64,000 nucleotides of DNA from Bin87 sp965203985 (GTDB taxonomy: Bacteria; Chloroflexota; Dehalococcoidia; Lucifugimonadales; UBA3495): NCBI GenBank assembly GCA_965203985.1, contig CBDBDS010000013.1:1302001-1366000 (forward strand), written 5' to 3'. The notes below the pieces were generated by a model. The model saw only the letters and a list, made by a program, of their open reading frames with translations. It had not been told where the DNA came from and ran no database searches. Positions 16,737-24,878 of this stretch are shown here, piece after piece. The stretch's first letter is position 1. The number at the start of each line of letters is the position of its first letter. Made by a program: the position numbers and the translations under genes.

Positions 16737-17638
16737 CAGGAGTTGCCTCCCGGCGCCAGCAGGGACAGGAATGAACTTCGTCCCAACACCACGCGCAGCG
16801 ATCCCATGGAACCATCTGTTACCGCATCGCCCATGCCGACGTCTTCAAACCGCACCCGCACCAGATGGGACCCCGCCGGCGCCGATATTCCCAGGCCCTC
16901 CAGCCACTCTGGCAGCGTTACGGCCCGCGCCGACACCGCGGCCACCTCCGCCGGGTAGATGCTGGCCTCCCGGTTGCCGCGCGCCACGCTGACCCGCGCC
17001 GCCATCCCAGCCTCGAGCCGCCAGGTATCGTCGGACGGCACCAGCGCAAGGGCCTCCGGAGGGCCGGAAACCGCCGCCCGCACCACCGCTACCGGCCCGC
17101 CAGCACTCACGGGCGTCCCCGGCGCGAGGTTAAGCGTCATGATCTCGCCTCCGGTCACACTGACGACGTCCACCCCGACGCCGGAGACTCCCTCATCCTC
17201 CGCGCTCGCCAACGCCAGCAGGAGAAGCAGCAGCAGATCCGCCGCTCTCTCGTCGTCCTGACCTGCTTCCTCCGCCAGCAACTCGGAGAGTCGGCGCGCC
17301 TCTGAATCCCGTCGCTGTTCCGCAGGCGGGCGCACTCGGGCGATGACATCTCCCGACTCGACGGTGTCGCCCACCTTCGCCAGAACCTCCACCACCGTGC
17401 CGGACACCGGCGCGGACACGGGATGGCGTTCGCCGGGAAGGAGCACCACCGCATCGTAGGAAAGGCTGCGCTCGACGCTGCCAAGGGCGCCGTAAACCAG
17501 CAGCGCCAGGAACATCACACCCAGCCCGGCCACTAGGAGCCACTCGTGGGGGGCCGTTACCTGAAGGCGGTCGTCCAGCGGCTCTTGCCTCCGGCGCCTT
17601 GCCAAGGCCTGTTCCCGAAACAACCTGTTGATGAACAC
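16736..17638 (-). CDS. NHLM-type secretion adaptor, HlyD-like (300 aa)
   Basis: Periplasmic or extracytoplasmic adaptor of the peptide exporter. One membrane helix at about 33-52 (LLVAGLGVMFLALLVYGAL) follows a basic N-terminus. A lipoyl/biotinyl-like segment at about 70-100 (PVSAPVSGTVVEVLAKVGD) is typical of HlyD proteins. The central helical hairpin is short, and a beta-rich C-terminus follows (SLRVVLGRSSF). Start GTG at 17638 with only a weak AGAGG upstream; translation may be coupled to the 32-aa ORF 38 bp before it. First structural gene of the four-gene export operon. Confidence 0.9.
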   Translation of the reverse strand: MFINRLFREQALARRRRQEPLDDRLQVTAPHEWLLVAGLGVMFLALLVYGALGSVERSLSYDAVVLLPGERHPVSAPVSGTVVEVLAKVGDTVESGDVIARVRPPAEQRRDSEARRLSELLAEEAGQDDERAADLLLLLLLALASAEDEGVSGVGVDVVSVTGGEIMTLNLAPGTPVSAGGPVAVVRAAVSGPPEALALVPSDDTWRLEAGMAARVSVARGNREASIYPAEVAAVSARAVTLPEWLEGLGISAPAGSHLVRVRFEDVGMGDAVTDGSMGSLRVVLGRSSFLSLLAPGGNS

Positions 17639-17676
17639 TGCGTTTAGACCTCTGCTTCGTCAGACAGCCCCTTACG

Positions 17677-17775
17677 TCACACTTTCGGGCGGTGACTGGC
17701 GGCGGCCAACTGCCCCTCAGCTTCCTGGCCTTGGCCTTTCCATTCGGTTTCGATCTTGCTGCTGTCGTCAAACAT
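17677..17775 (-). CDS. 32-aa leader ORF in front of the export operon
   Basis: ATG at 17775 is preceded by a near-perfect AAGGAGG about 10 bases upstream. The frame runs 32 codons (MFDDSSKIETEWKGQG and on to SHRPKV) to a TGA at 17677-17679. The peptide is hydrophilic and resembles nothing I know. The same ribosome-site neighbourhood (GGAAC, one base pair step, CAGCAAGGAGG) precedes the giant protein start at 37235, so this 5' region was copied together with its promoter. It may be a real micropeptide, a translational leader, or the remnant of another protein's start. Confidence 0.5.
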   Translation of the reverse strand: MFDDSSKIETEWKGQGQEAEGQLAAASHRPKV

Positions 17776-17803
17776 GGCTGCGCTGCCTCCTTGCTGTGTT
17801 CCG

Positions 17804-17821
17804 CCGGTCCGGGCGGGGCGA
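17804..17821 (-). repeat. 18-bp element, inverted relative to 37264-37281
   Basis: Plus-strand CGGTCCGGGCGGGGCG core (16 bp) lies directly after GTTCCG in the 5' leader. At 37264-37281 the exact same position of the homologous leader holds its reverse complement (17 of 18 bases). See findings. Confidence 0.75.
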
Positions 17822-17929
17822 TCATGCCCTCCGCTCGCGGTGGCGAAGCGGTTTCTCCGGCTGACCTACGTGGCTGCCCCCGGTGGGTCGTAAGCCTCCC
17901 GGTGATGAACTGGGTTGCGATGTGCCGTT

Positions 17930-18014
17930 TATAACATACACCAATAAGCGTGTGATATAGGTGGTAATACGTCAATATACATATTGGATTTTGTGGGATT
18001 TTTGTTGGCGCAGT
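17930..18014 (-). promoter_or_regulatory. shared promoter module C (export operon)
   Basis: On the minus strand: CCAACAAAAATCC box, AT-rich stretch, then TACCAC-N3-TATCAC direct repeats (9-bp period), CACGCTTATTGGTG, and a -10-like TATGTT at 17938-17933. It aligns with modules at 24427-24516, 31554-31640 and 37403-37491. This copy is one base shorter between the box and the repeats and has the weakest -10. Confidence 0.6.
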
Positions 18015-18114
18015 TCATGAGCGGCGGTTTAGCAAAAGCCCCCCGTCGGCGGCGTCGAATATGCCGGACGGGTGGCCCTGGCGCTGGTTGAAGCGTTGAG
18101 CCTGGCGAAACTGA

Positions 18115-18148
18115 GCGCGGGCGCTCGACCTGGGCCGGACGCCCGCGC
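18115..18148 (-). terminator. hairpin after the first giant gene
   Basis: GCGCGGGCG and CGCCCGCGC form a perfect 9-bp stem around a 16-base loop, 71 bp after the stop at 18220. No U-run. It belongs to a family of hairpins (stem containing GCGTCC/GGACGC-like strings) placed after each giant gene. Confidence 0.5.
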
Positions 18149-18219
18149 GGAAAGCCGGCGGTTGGGGCGGCCACTACCCTGCCCCGCCAGACGGATTATT
18201 GACCCGTCTGGCCGTCCGC

Positions 18220-21200
18220 TTACTCCGGCAGAGTGATGCTGGCGTGGACCCGTTCGCCCTTGCCGGCCTCGTTCTGCGCTCGCGCCCACACTTCGTAGGT
18301 CTGACCGGGTTGCAGGTTGTTGAATTTCACCTGCGTCTTCTTCGCCTTGGGACGCTTGGTCTTGCCGCTGCCCTGCTTGCCGTTCTCGGGGCGCAGGTGC
18401 ACGATGTACCCGTCCGGCGCGCCTCCGCTTTCCGGGGCGCTCCATCTCACCGTCACGCTGTTATCCGCGGATGCGGTCAGCTCCAGTGAAACCACGGGGC
18501 CGGGCAGATCCACCGCCTGCTGCTGCTGCGCGGCGAGCACCGTGACGTCGAAGGCGTCGCTGACGCTGTTGCCGTCGCTGTCCTGGGCCGTGACCGTGAT
18601 GGTCGCCGTGCCCTCGCCCTTGGCGATGACCGTGACGGCGGTCACCGAGCTCGTAGAGCCGTCGGTGACCGTCGAAGCCACCGCTATGGAGTTGTCCGAC
18701 GACACCGCATTGGTAACGGTTATTGCGTCCTCGTCGGCGTCGCTGAACACACCGGCGACGGACACTTCATGCTTAGCATCAATGGTCAGCTCGCTCACGT
18801 CGGCGATGGCCGCGGCCACCACCGGCGCGGCCTTCACCGTGACGGTGAAACTGTCCTCCACCGAGCCGCCGTTGCCGTCTTTGGCGGTCACCGTGATGGT
18901 CGTAGTACCCCTGGCCTTCGCCGTTACCGTCAGCGTCGCTTGGTCCGTGGACACCGACACGGTGGCCGTCTTCTCGTCGGACGATGTTGCGGTGATGGTT
19001 AGGGAATCCTGATCAGCGTCGGTGAATACGCCCGACAGGGACACCTGGCTGGTACCGCTCTCGTTGACGATGGTGGCGTCAGAGATTGCGTTGGCCACCG
19101 TGGGCGGGTTGTTGGCCTTGATCACCGTAACGTCGAAGGCGTCGCTGACCCGGTTGCCGTCCGAGTCCTGGGCCGTAACCTTGAACGTAACCGTACCGAC
19201 CGTGAGGGGGAACACGTTGAGTAGCCCTTGGAATGGCGTTCCCCAGGCTACGCCAGTGTTAGTGGATGATGCGTCAAAGGTAAGCGTGTCACCGTCGGCG
19301 TCGCTGAAGACCTTCGTCAGGTCGATAGCGTCTGGCAACGACGCCAACGACACTTTATCCATGTCGGCGATGGGCGACGCTACCGTTGGCGCAGCTTTCA
19401 CCTTGACATTGAACTGATCCTCTACCGAGCCGCCATTACCGTCACTTGTGGTGACCGTGATGGTCGCGGACCCGCGAGACTGGGCGCTTACCGTCACCTT
19501 GGAGTAATCCGCGGCAACCGATGCGGTGGCCACGCTGGTACTTGACGACTCCGCCGTGATGGTCAGGCTGTCCTCGTCAGCGTCCGTAAACACCCCTGAC
19601 AGAGAGACCTCGTGGGTCCCGCTCTCGTTGATGATGGTGGCGTCGTCGATGGCGCTCGCCACCGTGGGCGGGTTGTTGGCCTTGATCACCGTAACGTCGA
19701 AGGCGTCGCTGACCCGGTTGCCGTCGCTGTCCTGCGCGGTGACCGTGATGATTGCCGTGCCCTCGCCCTTTCCGGTAAGGGTCAGGCCGGAGTGGTCGGC
19801 AGCCACAGAAACGGTTGCAACAAGGTCGTTTGACGACGCGGCGGTTACGGTCAGGCTGTCCCCGTCGGCATCGCTGAACACGCCCGACAGCGAAACCTTG
19901 TGGGTCGCATCAACTTCCAGGCCGGACACGTCGGCGATGGCTGAGGCCACCACCGGCGCGGCTTTCACCGTTACCGTGAACTCGTCAGAGACCGCGCCGC
20001 CATACCCGTCGTCGGCAGTGACCGTGATGGTCGCCGTGCCCCGGGTCTTGGCCGTTACCGTCAGCGTTGCGTAGTCGGCGGACACCGACGCCGCGGCCAC
20101 TGCCTCGTTCGACGAACTCGCCGTAACGGTCAGAGAATCTTCGTCAGCGTCGGCAAACACGCCCGACAGGGACACCTGGCTCGTTCCGCTCTCTTTCACG
20201 ATGGTCACATCGTCAATGCCACTGGCCACCGTGGGCACGTTGTTGGCCTGCTGCAGCATCGGGGGGGCGTCCCGCGTCACCGTCAGCGTGTACACGACTT
20301 TGCGCTCGAGCGTGGACTCTTGGGCGCGATAATAGGCCATCCACTGTCCGATGCGGGACTTGTACACTCCGATCTCGATGACCGTGCTCGCGCCCGGCGG
20401 CAATTGGATCTGATGGGTACCAGCGGTTTTCCAGGAGTTGGCTACAAGCATCCTGTTAACCAGGTCCTGGTTGCGGCCCGATCTTAGTGTTTTGACAAAC
20501 TCCGCCTCGAGAGCCGCCATGTCCCCCACCGCCAAAAGAGCGTACGCTGTATGGTCCGTTGCGTTAGCATGCGACCTGAAGCGGCCCGCGAACGTCAGTT
20601 GCTCCACGTCGGCGGGTACGGTCAACCAATAGCTGTAACGGTCGGATTGGAACGCCGGCTCTATCGCAACGCCGTCCGGCAGCGCCAAGCCGGTTACGGC
20701 CAAGTCGTCGTATCCGGCTGCCCGGCGGTCTAATGTCGCGGTGACGCGCACTGTCCCATCCGGCGACAATTGCACGCTTTGCTGCGCATCCGGGTCGGGG
20801 GAAGCCGCCCGCGTCACGGTGACCACGTAGGTTCTCGTCGTCATGCCGTCAGCTGACGTGACCACCACGTTGATGGCGTTCTTGCCATCGTCCAGTTCCA
20901 CCGGCGTGGACGGGTTTTCGCCGTTCACCGTCACAGTGGCATTGTGGTCAACGGGAACTGGCGTAAGGGTCAAGCTGTCCACCATGTGGGGCACTTCCAC
21001 CGCGTAGGCCGTCGTGGCTGGATCGAAGCCCAGGGACTTTGCCGAGATGCCCAGGATCCTCAGGCTGCTCAGATTGGCGTTGGCGCTGGGATTCCCCCGC
21101 GTCACCGTAAACGTATAGACCATCTTGTGGTCCAGCGTGGATCCTCGTGAAATGGGCACGGGACGAGGGATTTTGTACAACGCGATCCGGATCACCTTTC

Positions 21201-24200
21201 TTCCATCCAGCGGAAGTCCGAACTGGCGGGGATAGGTGGTTTCATGGCTGCCGGCTATAACCACCTTCCTGAACCTGTCCCTGCTGGCATCAGAGTATGA
21301 GTGGAAACCATCCCCAAACTGTGCCAACTCGACCGAGCCTCCCGCCGCGATGAGGGCATAGGAATCCTGACGCAGCAGGATGGTCGCCCGTCGATCAAAA
21401 CGGCCGGCAATGGTCAGCTGGTCCATTTCGGCCGGCACGGTCAACTGGTAGTCGTAGTGGTCGGGCTGGAACTCCGGAACAATCTTCACGCCCGGCGGCA
21501 GATTCAACGTCCCCACGGCCAGTCCATTGACGCCGGCCGCATTGTGATCAAAGCTTCCGGTAACGTGGATTTTGCCGTCGTTCTGCGGAGTGGGCGCCAC
21601 CATGCCAATGCCGCGTTTCAATACCGGATATTCGTTCGATGCGCCAAAATCCCAGGGGTCGTCCGGACTGCCGTCGCCGTCCAGGTCCAGGTTCCAGTTG
21701 GCATAGATGCCGGTATAGCCCGTGGGATACTGCAGCTCCGCCGTGGTCTTCCCCTGTCCAGTGGCGCTGGAGCTGCGGCCGGAGGTTTCGGTATCCCAGT
21801 AGTTGTCTGTCGTCGTTCCCTGGGCGTGGTGGGCCACCAGCCCGCCCGTCACCGTGCCTCTCAACACCCTGCCCATGGAGTAGCTGGCAAGGATCTCGCC
21901 GTAGTTGTTGCCGGCCAATCCTCCAACGCGCCGCCCCGGGGTATCCGGCTCTCCTTCGTTCCCGGCCCACACTCGCCCGGTGGCGTAACTGGCCACGATA
22001 GAGCCGTCGTTGCGCCCGACCAAACTGCCAACGTCGTACCCTCCGAGCCCCACACCTATGGTTTCAGCGGCGCTGCTGCTTTCCCTGATGATGCCCGTGG
22101 GGCCGTTTCGCCCCACCAACCCGCCGGCGAACTCGAAGGAGGAAACTCTCCCCGACACGACGTGGACGTTGCTGATGGTGCCATGGTTGATGCCGGCCAG
22201 CCCCCCGCCCGCGAGCCGCCCGGAAACCCTTACGGATTCCAGCCTCAGGTTGCGTATTACTCCTTTGGCGTTGATTACGCTGAACAACCCCATGTACGAA
22301 GACGCCGAAGCCCAGTAGTCGCCGATGGTGTGCCCATTGCCTTCAAAGATGGCCGCATATCCGTCGGTCCGCCATACCCCGATGGTATTGGTGTTGGTCC
22401 ACTCTGCGCTATCGACGTAGGGGATGAAACGGTTGTAGCCGAGGGACAGGTCAGAGACCAACTCGTAGCCGATACAGCCCGTGGACGGACAGCCCATTCC
22501 GGATGCGGCGTTGGGGTAGGCCGCACCGTACCCTCCGTCGCCGGAAGAACCGTCGCCGTCCAGGTCCCAGTGGATGGCCTTCAGCTGGCCTACCGTGCAC
22601 ACCTCGATGAGGCCGTCATCATCGGCGTCGTAGTCGCCGTCGGCAGGAAGGGAGCACTTGGCGTCGGCCGCGGGCGCCATTGCCGTCGCGGCAATGGGCC
22701 GCGCCTGCTGGGGCAGGGTCGCCGCAACCACCGTCACGTCGAAGGCGTCGCTGACGCGGTTGCCGTCGCTGTCCTGGGCCGTCACCGTGATCGTCGCCGT
22801 GCCCGAATCCACGGCCGTCAGGGTGAACCCGGTGATGCTGATGGACCCGTCGGCCGCGGTGGCTACCGCAGCAAGGATCGATACCTTGGACGTGTCGGAC
22901 GACTGCACCCGGGTGACCGTCACGGCATCGCCGTCGGCGTCGCTGAAGACGCCCGCCAGGGACGGCGTGCGGGTATCCTTGACGTTCAGCCCCGTGATGT
23001 CGGCCAGGGCCGACGCCACCACCGGGGCCACCTTCACCGTTACGGTGAAGGTGTCTTCCACCGAACCACCCCTGCCGTCGGCGGCGGTCGCCGTGATGGT
23101 CGCCGTTCCTCGGGCCTTGGCCGTCACCGTCAGCTTTGAATAGTCGGCGGCGACGGACACCGTGGCCACGGCTTCAGCGGATGAGGTGGCTGTGACGGTC
23201 AGGGAATCCTGGTCAGCATCGGTGAACACCCCCGACAGGGACACCCGGCTCGTTCCGCTCTGGTTCACGATGGTCACATCGCCCATGGCGCTGGCCACCG
23301 TGGGCGGGTTGTTGACCGGCTGCTTGGCAACCACCGTCACGTCGAAGGCGTCGCTTACGCTGTTGCCGTCCGAGTCCTGCGCCGTCACGGTGACCGTCGC
23401 CGTGCCCGCGCTCTTTCCGGTCAGGGTCAGGCCGGATTGGTCAGTCGCCACCACCACGGCGGCCACCGCGTCCTTGGACGACGCGGCGGTGACAGTCAGC
23501 GCGTCGCCGTCGGCGTCGGTGAAAACCCCCGACAGGGAGATCTTCCGCGCGTCGTCAACCTCCAGCCCGCTCACGTCGCTGATGGGCGACGCCACCGCCG
23601 GCGCCGCCTTCACCTTCACGGAGAACTCATCGGACACCCTGCCGCCCTTGCCGTCGGCGGCGGTCACCGTGACCGTCGCCGTCCCCCGGGCCTTCGCCGT
23701 CACCGTAAGTGTTGCGTAGTCGGCGGCCACCGACACCGTGGCAACGCTCTCCTCGGATGAGGTGGCCGTGATGGTCAGGTCGTCCCCGTCGGCGTCGTTG
23801 AACACTCCCGACAGCGACGCCTCATGCGTTCCGCTCTGGTTCAGGATGGTCACATCGCCCATGGCGCTGGCCACCGTGGGCGGGTTGTTGGCCGCCGGCG
23901 GCTCCCCCGGCACCACGCAGACCGACACTGTCTCGTCGCTGTACTTCAGATTGGAATAATTCCCGTCTACGATGTACACCACCGTCAGCCCCAGCCGCGC
24001 TTCCTTCCCCGGCTCCCAGTTCCCCTCCCTGCGCAGCTGGTAGAGGCCTTGGCCCCGACCTCCCTCCCGCTTCCCGCTGGGCGACGTCAGGTCGTAGTCG
24101 AAACCGTGGACCTCGCCCCCGGACCAGGAGGGCTTCTTCCACCGGAAAACCACCTCTTTCGTATCCGCCGTGCAGGTCAGGTCCACTACCGGCGGCGGCT

Positions 24201-24321
24201 TCTCCTCCTGCGCCTCGGCCGGAGCCGGCGGCCACAGCAGCAGCGCCAGTCCCGCCGTCAGCAGCAGCGCCAGCGCCCCTCCCAGAAGTCCCGTGGCCCT
24301 GGCCGGCTTCAACTGCAACAT
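18220..24321 (-). CDS. giant secreted repeat protein 1: cadherin/Ig-like, GLUG and FN3 modules (2033 aa)
   Basis: Predicted surface adhesin. Start ATG at 24321 after GGGAGATG. Signal or anchor helix about 10-30 (GLLGGALALLLTAGLALLLW) with AEAQ as a likely cleavage site. An Ig/FN3-like domain follows (about 45-140). About 145-540 holds alternating 90-residue repeats, each with GVF(T/N/S)DADGD and VTVTA(Q/A)DSDGN strings that look calcium-binding. About 567 has DADDDGLIEV, then GLUG-motif repeats to about 905 (GGLAGNNYGEILASYS and similar). Cadherin-like beta-sandwich segments follow to 1350, a second repeat block about 1360-1930, and a C-terminal FN3. No LPXTG-type or other sorting signal. Blocks are near-identical to parts of the next gene, showing recombination. 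Partner unknown. Confidence 0.88.
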   Translation of the reverse strand: MLQLKPARATGLLGGALALLLTAGLALLLWPPAPAEAQEEKPPPVVDLTCTADTKEVVFRWKKPSWSGGEVHGFDYDLTSPSGKREGGRGQGLYQLRREGNWEPGKEARLGLTVVYIVDGNYSNLKYSDETVSVCVVPGEPPAANNPPTVASAMGDVTILNQSGTHEASLSGVFNDADGDDLTITATSSEESVATVSVAADYATLTVTAKARGTATVTVTAADGKGGRVSDEFSVKVKAAPAVASPISDVSGLEVDDARKISLSGVFTDADGDALTVTAASSKDAVAAVVVATDQSGLTLTGKSAGTATVTVTAQDSDGNSVSDAFDVTVVAKQPVNNPPTVASAMGDVTIVNQSGTSRVSLSGVFTDADQDSLTVTATSSAEAVATVSVAADYSKLTVTAKARGTATITATAADGRGGSVEDTFTVTVKVAPVVASALADITGLNVKDTRTPSLAGVFSDADGDAVTVTRVQSSDTSKVSILAAVATAADGSISITGFTLTAVDSGTATITVTAQDSDGNRVSDAFDVTVVAATLPQQARPIAATAMAPAADAKCSLPADGDYDADDDGLIEVCTVGQLKAIHWDLDGDGSSGDGGYGAAYPNAASGMGCPSTGCIGYELVSDLSLGYNRFIPYVDSAEWTNTNTIGVWRTDGYAAIFEGNGHTIGDYWASASSYMGLFSVINAKGVIRNLRLESVRVSGRLAGGGLAGINHGTISNVHVVSGRVSSFEFAGGLVGRNGPTGIIRESSSAAETIGVGLGGYDVGSLVGRNDGSIVASYATGRVWAGNEGEPDTPGRRVGGLAGNNYGEILASYSMGRVLRGTVTGGLVAHHAQGTTTDNYWDTETSGRSSSATGQGKTTAELQYPTGYTGIYANWNLDLDGDGSPDDPWDFGASNEYPVLKRGIGMVAPTPQNDGKIHVTGSFDHNAAGVNGLAVGTLNLPPGVKIVPEFQPDHYDYQLTVPAEMDQLTIAGRFDRRATILLRQDSYALIAAGGSVELAQFGDGFHSYSDASRDRFRKVVIAGSHETTYPRQFGLPLDGRKVIRIALYKIPRPVPISRGSTLDHKMVYTFTVTRGNPSANANLSSLRILGISAKSLGFDPATTAYAVEVPHMVDSLTLTPVPVDHNATVTVNGENPSTPVELDDGKNAINVVVTSADGMTTRTYVVTVTRAASPDPDAQQSVQLSPDGTVRVTATLDRRAAGYDDLAVTGLALPDGVAIEPAFQSDRYSYWLTVPADVEQLTFAGRFRSHANATDHTAYALLAVGDMAALEAEFVKTLRSGRNQDLVNRMLVANSWKTAGTHQIQLPPGASTVIEIGVYKSRIGQWMAYYRAQESTLERKVVYTLTVTRDAPPMLQQANNVPTVASGIDDVTIVKESGTSQVSLSGVFADADEDSLTVTASSSNEAVAAASVSADYATLTVTAKTRGTATITVTADDGYGGAVSDEFTVTVKAAPVVASAIADVSGLEVDATHKVSLSGVFSDADGDSLTVTAASSNDLVATVSVAADHSGLTLTGKGEGTAIITVTAQDSDGNRVSDAFDVTVIKANNPPTVASAIDDATIINESGTHEVSLSGVFTDADEDSLTITAESSSTSVATASVAADYSKVTVSAQSRGSATITVTTSDGNGGSVEDQFNVKVKAAPTVASPIADMDKVSLASLPDAIDLTKVFSDADGDTLTFDASSTNTGVAWGTPFQGLLNVFPLTVGTVTFKVTAQDSDGNRVSDAFDVTVIKANNPPTVANAISDATIVNESGTSQVSLSGVFTDADQDSLTITATSSDEKTATVSVSTDQATLTVTAKARGTTTITVTAKDGNGGSVEDSFTVTVKAAPVVAAAIADVSELTIDAKHEVSVAGVFSDADEDAITVTNAVSSDNSIAVASTVTDGSTSSVTAVTVIAKGEGTATITVTAQDSDGNSVSDAFDVTVLAAQQQQAVDLPGPVVSLELTASADNSVTVRWSAPESGGAPDGYIVHLRPENGKQGSGKTKRPKAKKTQVKFNNLQPGQTYEVWARAQNEAGKGERVHASITLPE
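22717..23900 (-). repeat. paralogous repeat block shared with 29826-31010
   Basis: About 1.2 kb within giant gene 1 that is close to identical (roughly nine bases in ten or better by eye) to 29826-31010 of giant gene 2, including synonymous positions. It suggests recent recombination between the two genes. Confidence 0.7.
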
Positions 24322-24426
24322 GGCTCCATCTCCCGGCGTTCGGGTCTATTGCCCGTACCGCCGTACTTGGTATGTTCGTTCACCCCCGCTCCGGCGGCCG
24401 CGGCGGCGGCGGGAGCAGGCGCGGAG

Positions 24427-24516
24427 ATAATACACCATCAAGCGTGTGATATAAGTGATAACAATGCAAAAGTAGGTATTTGCTTTTGTGGGATTTCCGT
24501 TGGCGCAGTTCATGCG
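24427..24516 (-). promoter_or_regulatory. shared promoter module A (giant protein 1)
   Basis: On the minus strand: CCAACGGAAATCCCACAAAA box (about 24515-24495), TATCAC-TTA-TATCAC direct repeats (24460-24446, 9-bp period), CACGCTTGATGGTG, then TATTAT at 24432-24427. This leaves about 105 bp of leader to the ATG. Nearly identical to module B over more than 80 bp. Confidence 0.65.
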
Positions 24517-24618
24517 CTGGGCGCGGAGCAGCGGTTCGGCAACAGGCGTCCCCGCTGCCGAGGTCGGACAGGCCGGACGGGCAGCTGATGCGGCGCCTTG
24601 GCGATGTCTCGGGTGCTG

Positions 24619-24644
24619 GGGCGTCCAACCTGAGCTGGACGCCC
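24619..24644 (-). terminator. hairpin between giant genes 1 and 2
   Basis: GGGCGTCCA, eight-base loop, TGGACGCCC: a perfect 9-bp stem in the intergenic region downstream of giant gene 2. Followed on the minus strand by no clear U-run. Confidence 0.45.
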
Positions 24645-24651
24645 GCGCGGA

Positions 24652-24848
24652 AAAGCCGGCGGTTGGGGCGGCCACTAACCCTGATCCGCCAGCCTCGATT
24701 TCGCGCAACGCCGCCACCAGGTCAAGGGTGTCCCCAACCCGGCGGCGGCATCGGTCCCGAAGCGGTGGTTTGACCCGCCACGGGGATCATTTCCAGTCCC
24801 ACCGTCTCCCGCCTCCGGCAGGGTGATGTTGGCGTCCTCAGCCCAGTG
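24652..24848 (-). pseudogene. relic 3' end of a giant gene (FN3 tail and 3' UTR)
   Basis: On the minus strand near 24835-24815 the sequence still encodes A-N-I-T-L-P-E, the end of the C-terminal FN3 domain seen in giant genes 1 and 4 (ASITLPE, ATITLPE). Near 24690-24652 it keeps the GGTTGGGGCGGCCACTA string found after those genes (18160, 38175). Giant gene 2 itself now ends in a GLUG domain at 24879. It appears to have lost its FN3 tail by a deletion or recombination that left this scar. Confidence 0.6.
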
Positions 24849-24877
24849 GCGCGGGCGTTGGGGCCGGTGGCCCGCGC
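24849..24877 (-). terminator. hairpin directly after giant gene 2
   Basis: GCGCGGGC and GCCCGCGC form a perfect 8-bp stem immediately beyond the stop codon at 24879. GC-rich, no U-run. Confidence 0.4.
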
Positions 24878-24878
24878 C

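Noticed and set aside
21301..23139. Plus-strand frame of 612 aa, and similar ones at 24846-26201, 28566-30299 and 42547-44448
   Set aside because: All are antisense to the GC-rich giant repeat genes, with Arg/Gly/His-rich translations and no recognisable domain.
18220..24321. Tandem repeats in the giant genes as a CRISPR-like or minisatellite array
   Set aside because: Repeat period is about 270 bp in frame and encodes folded 90-residue domains.
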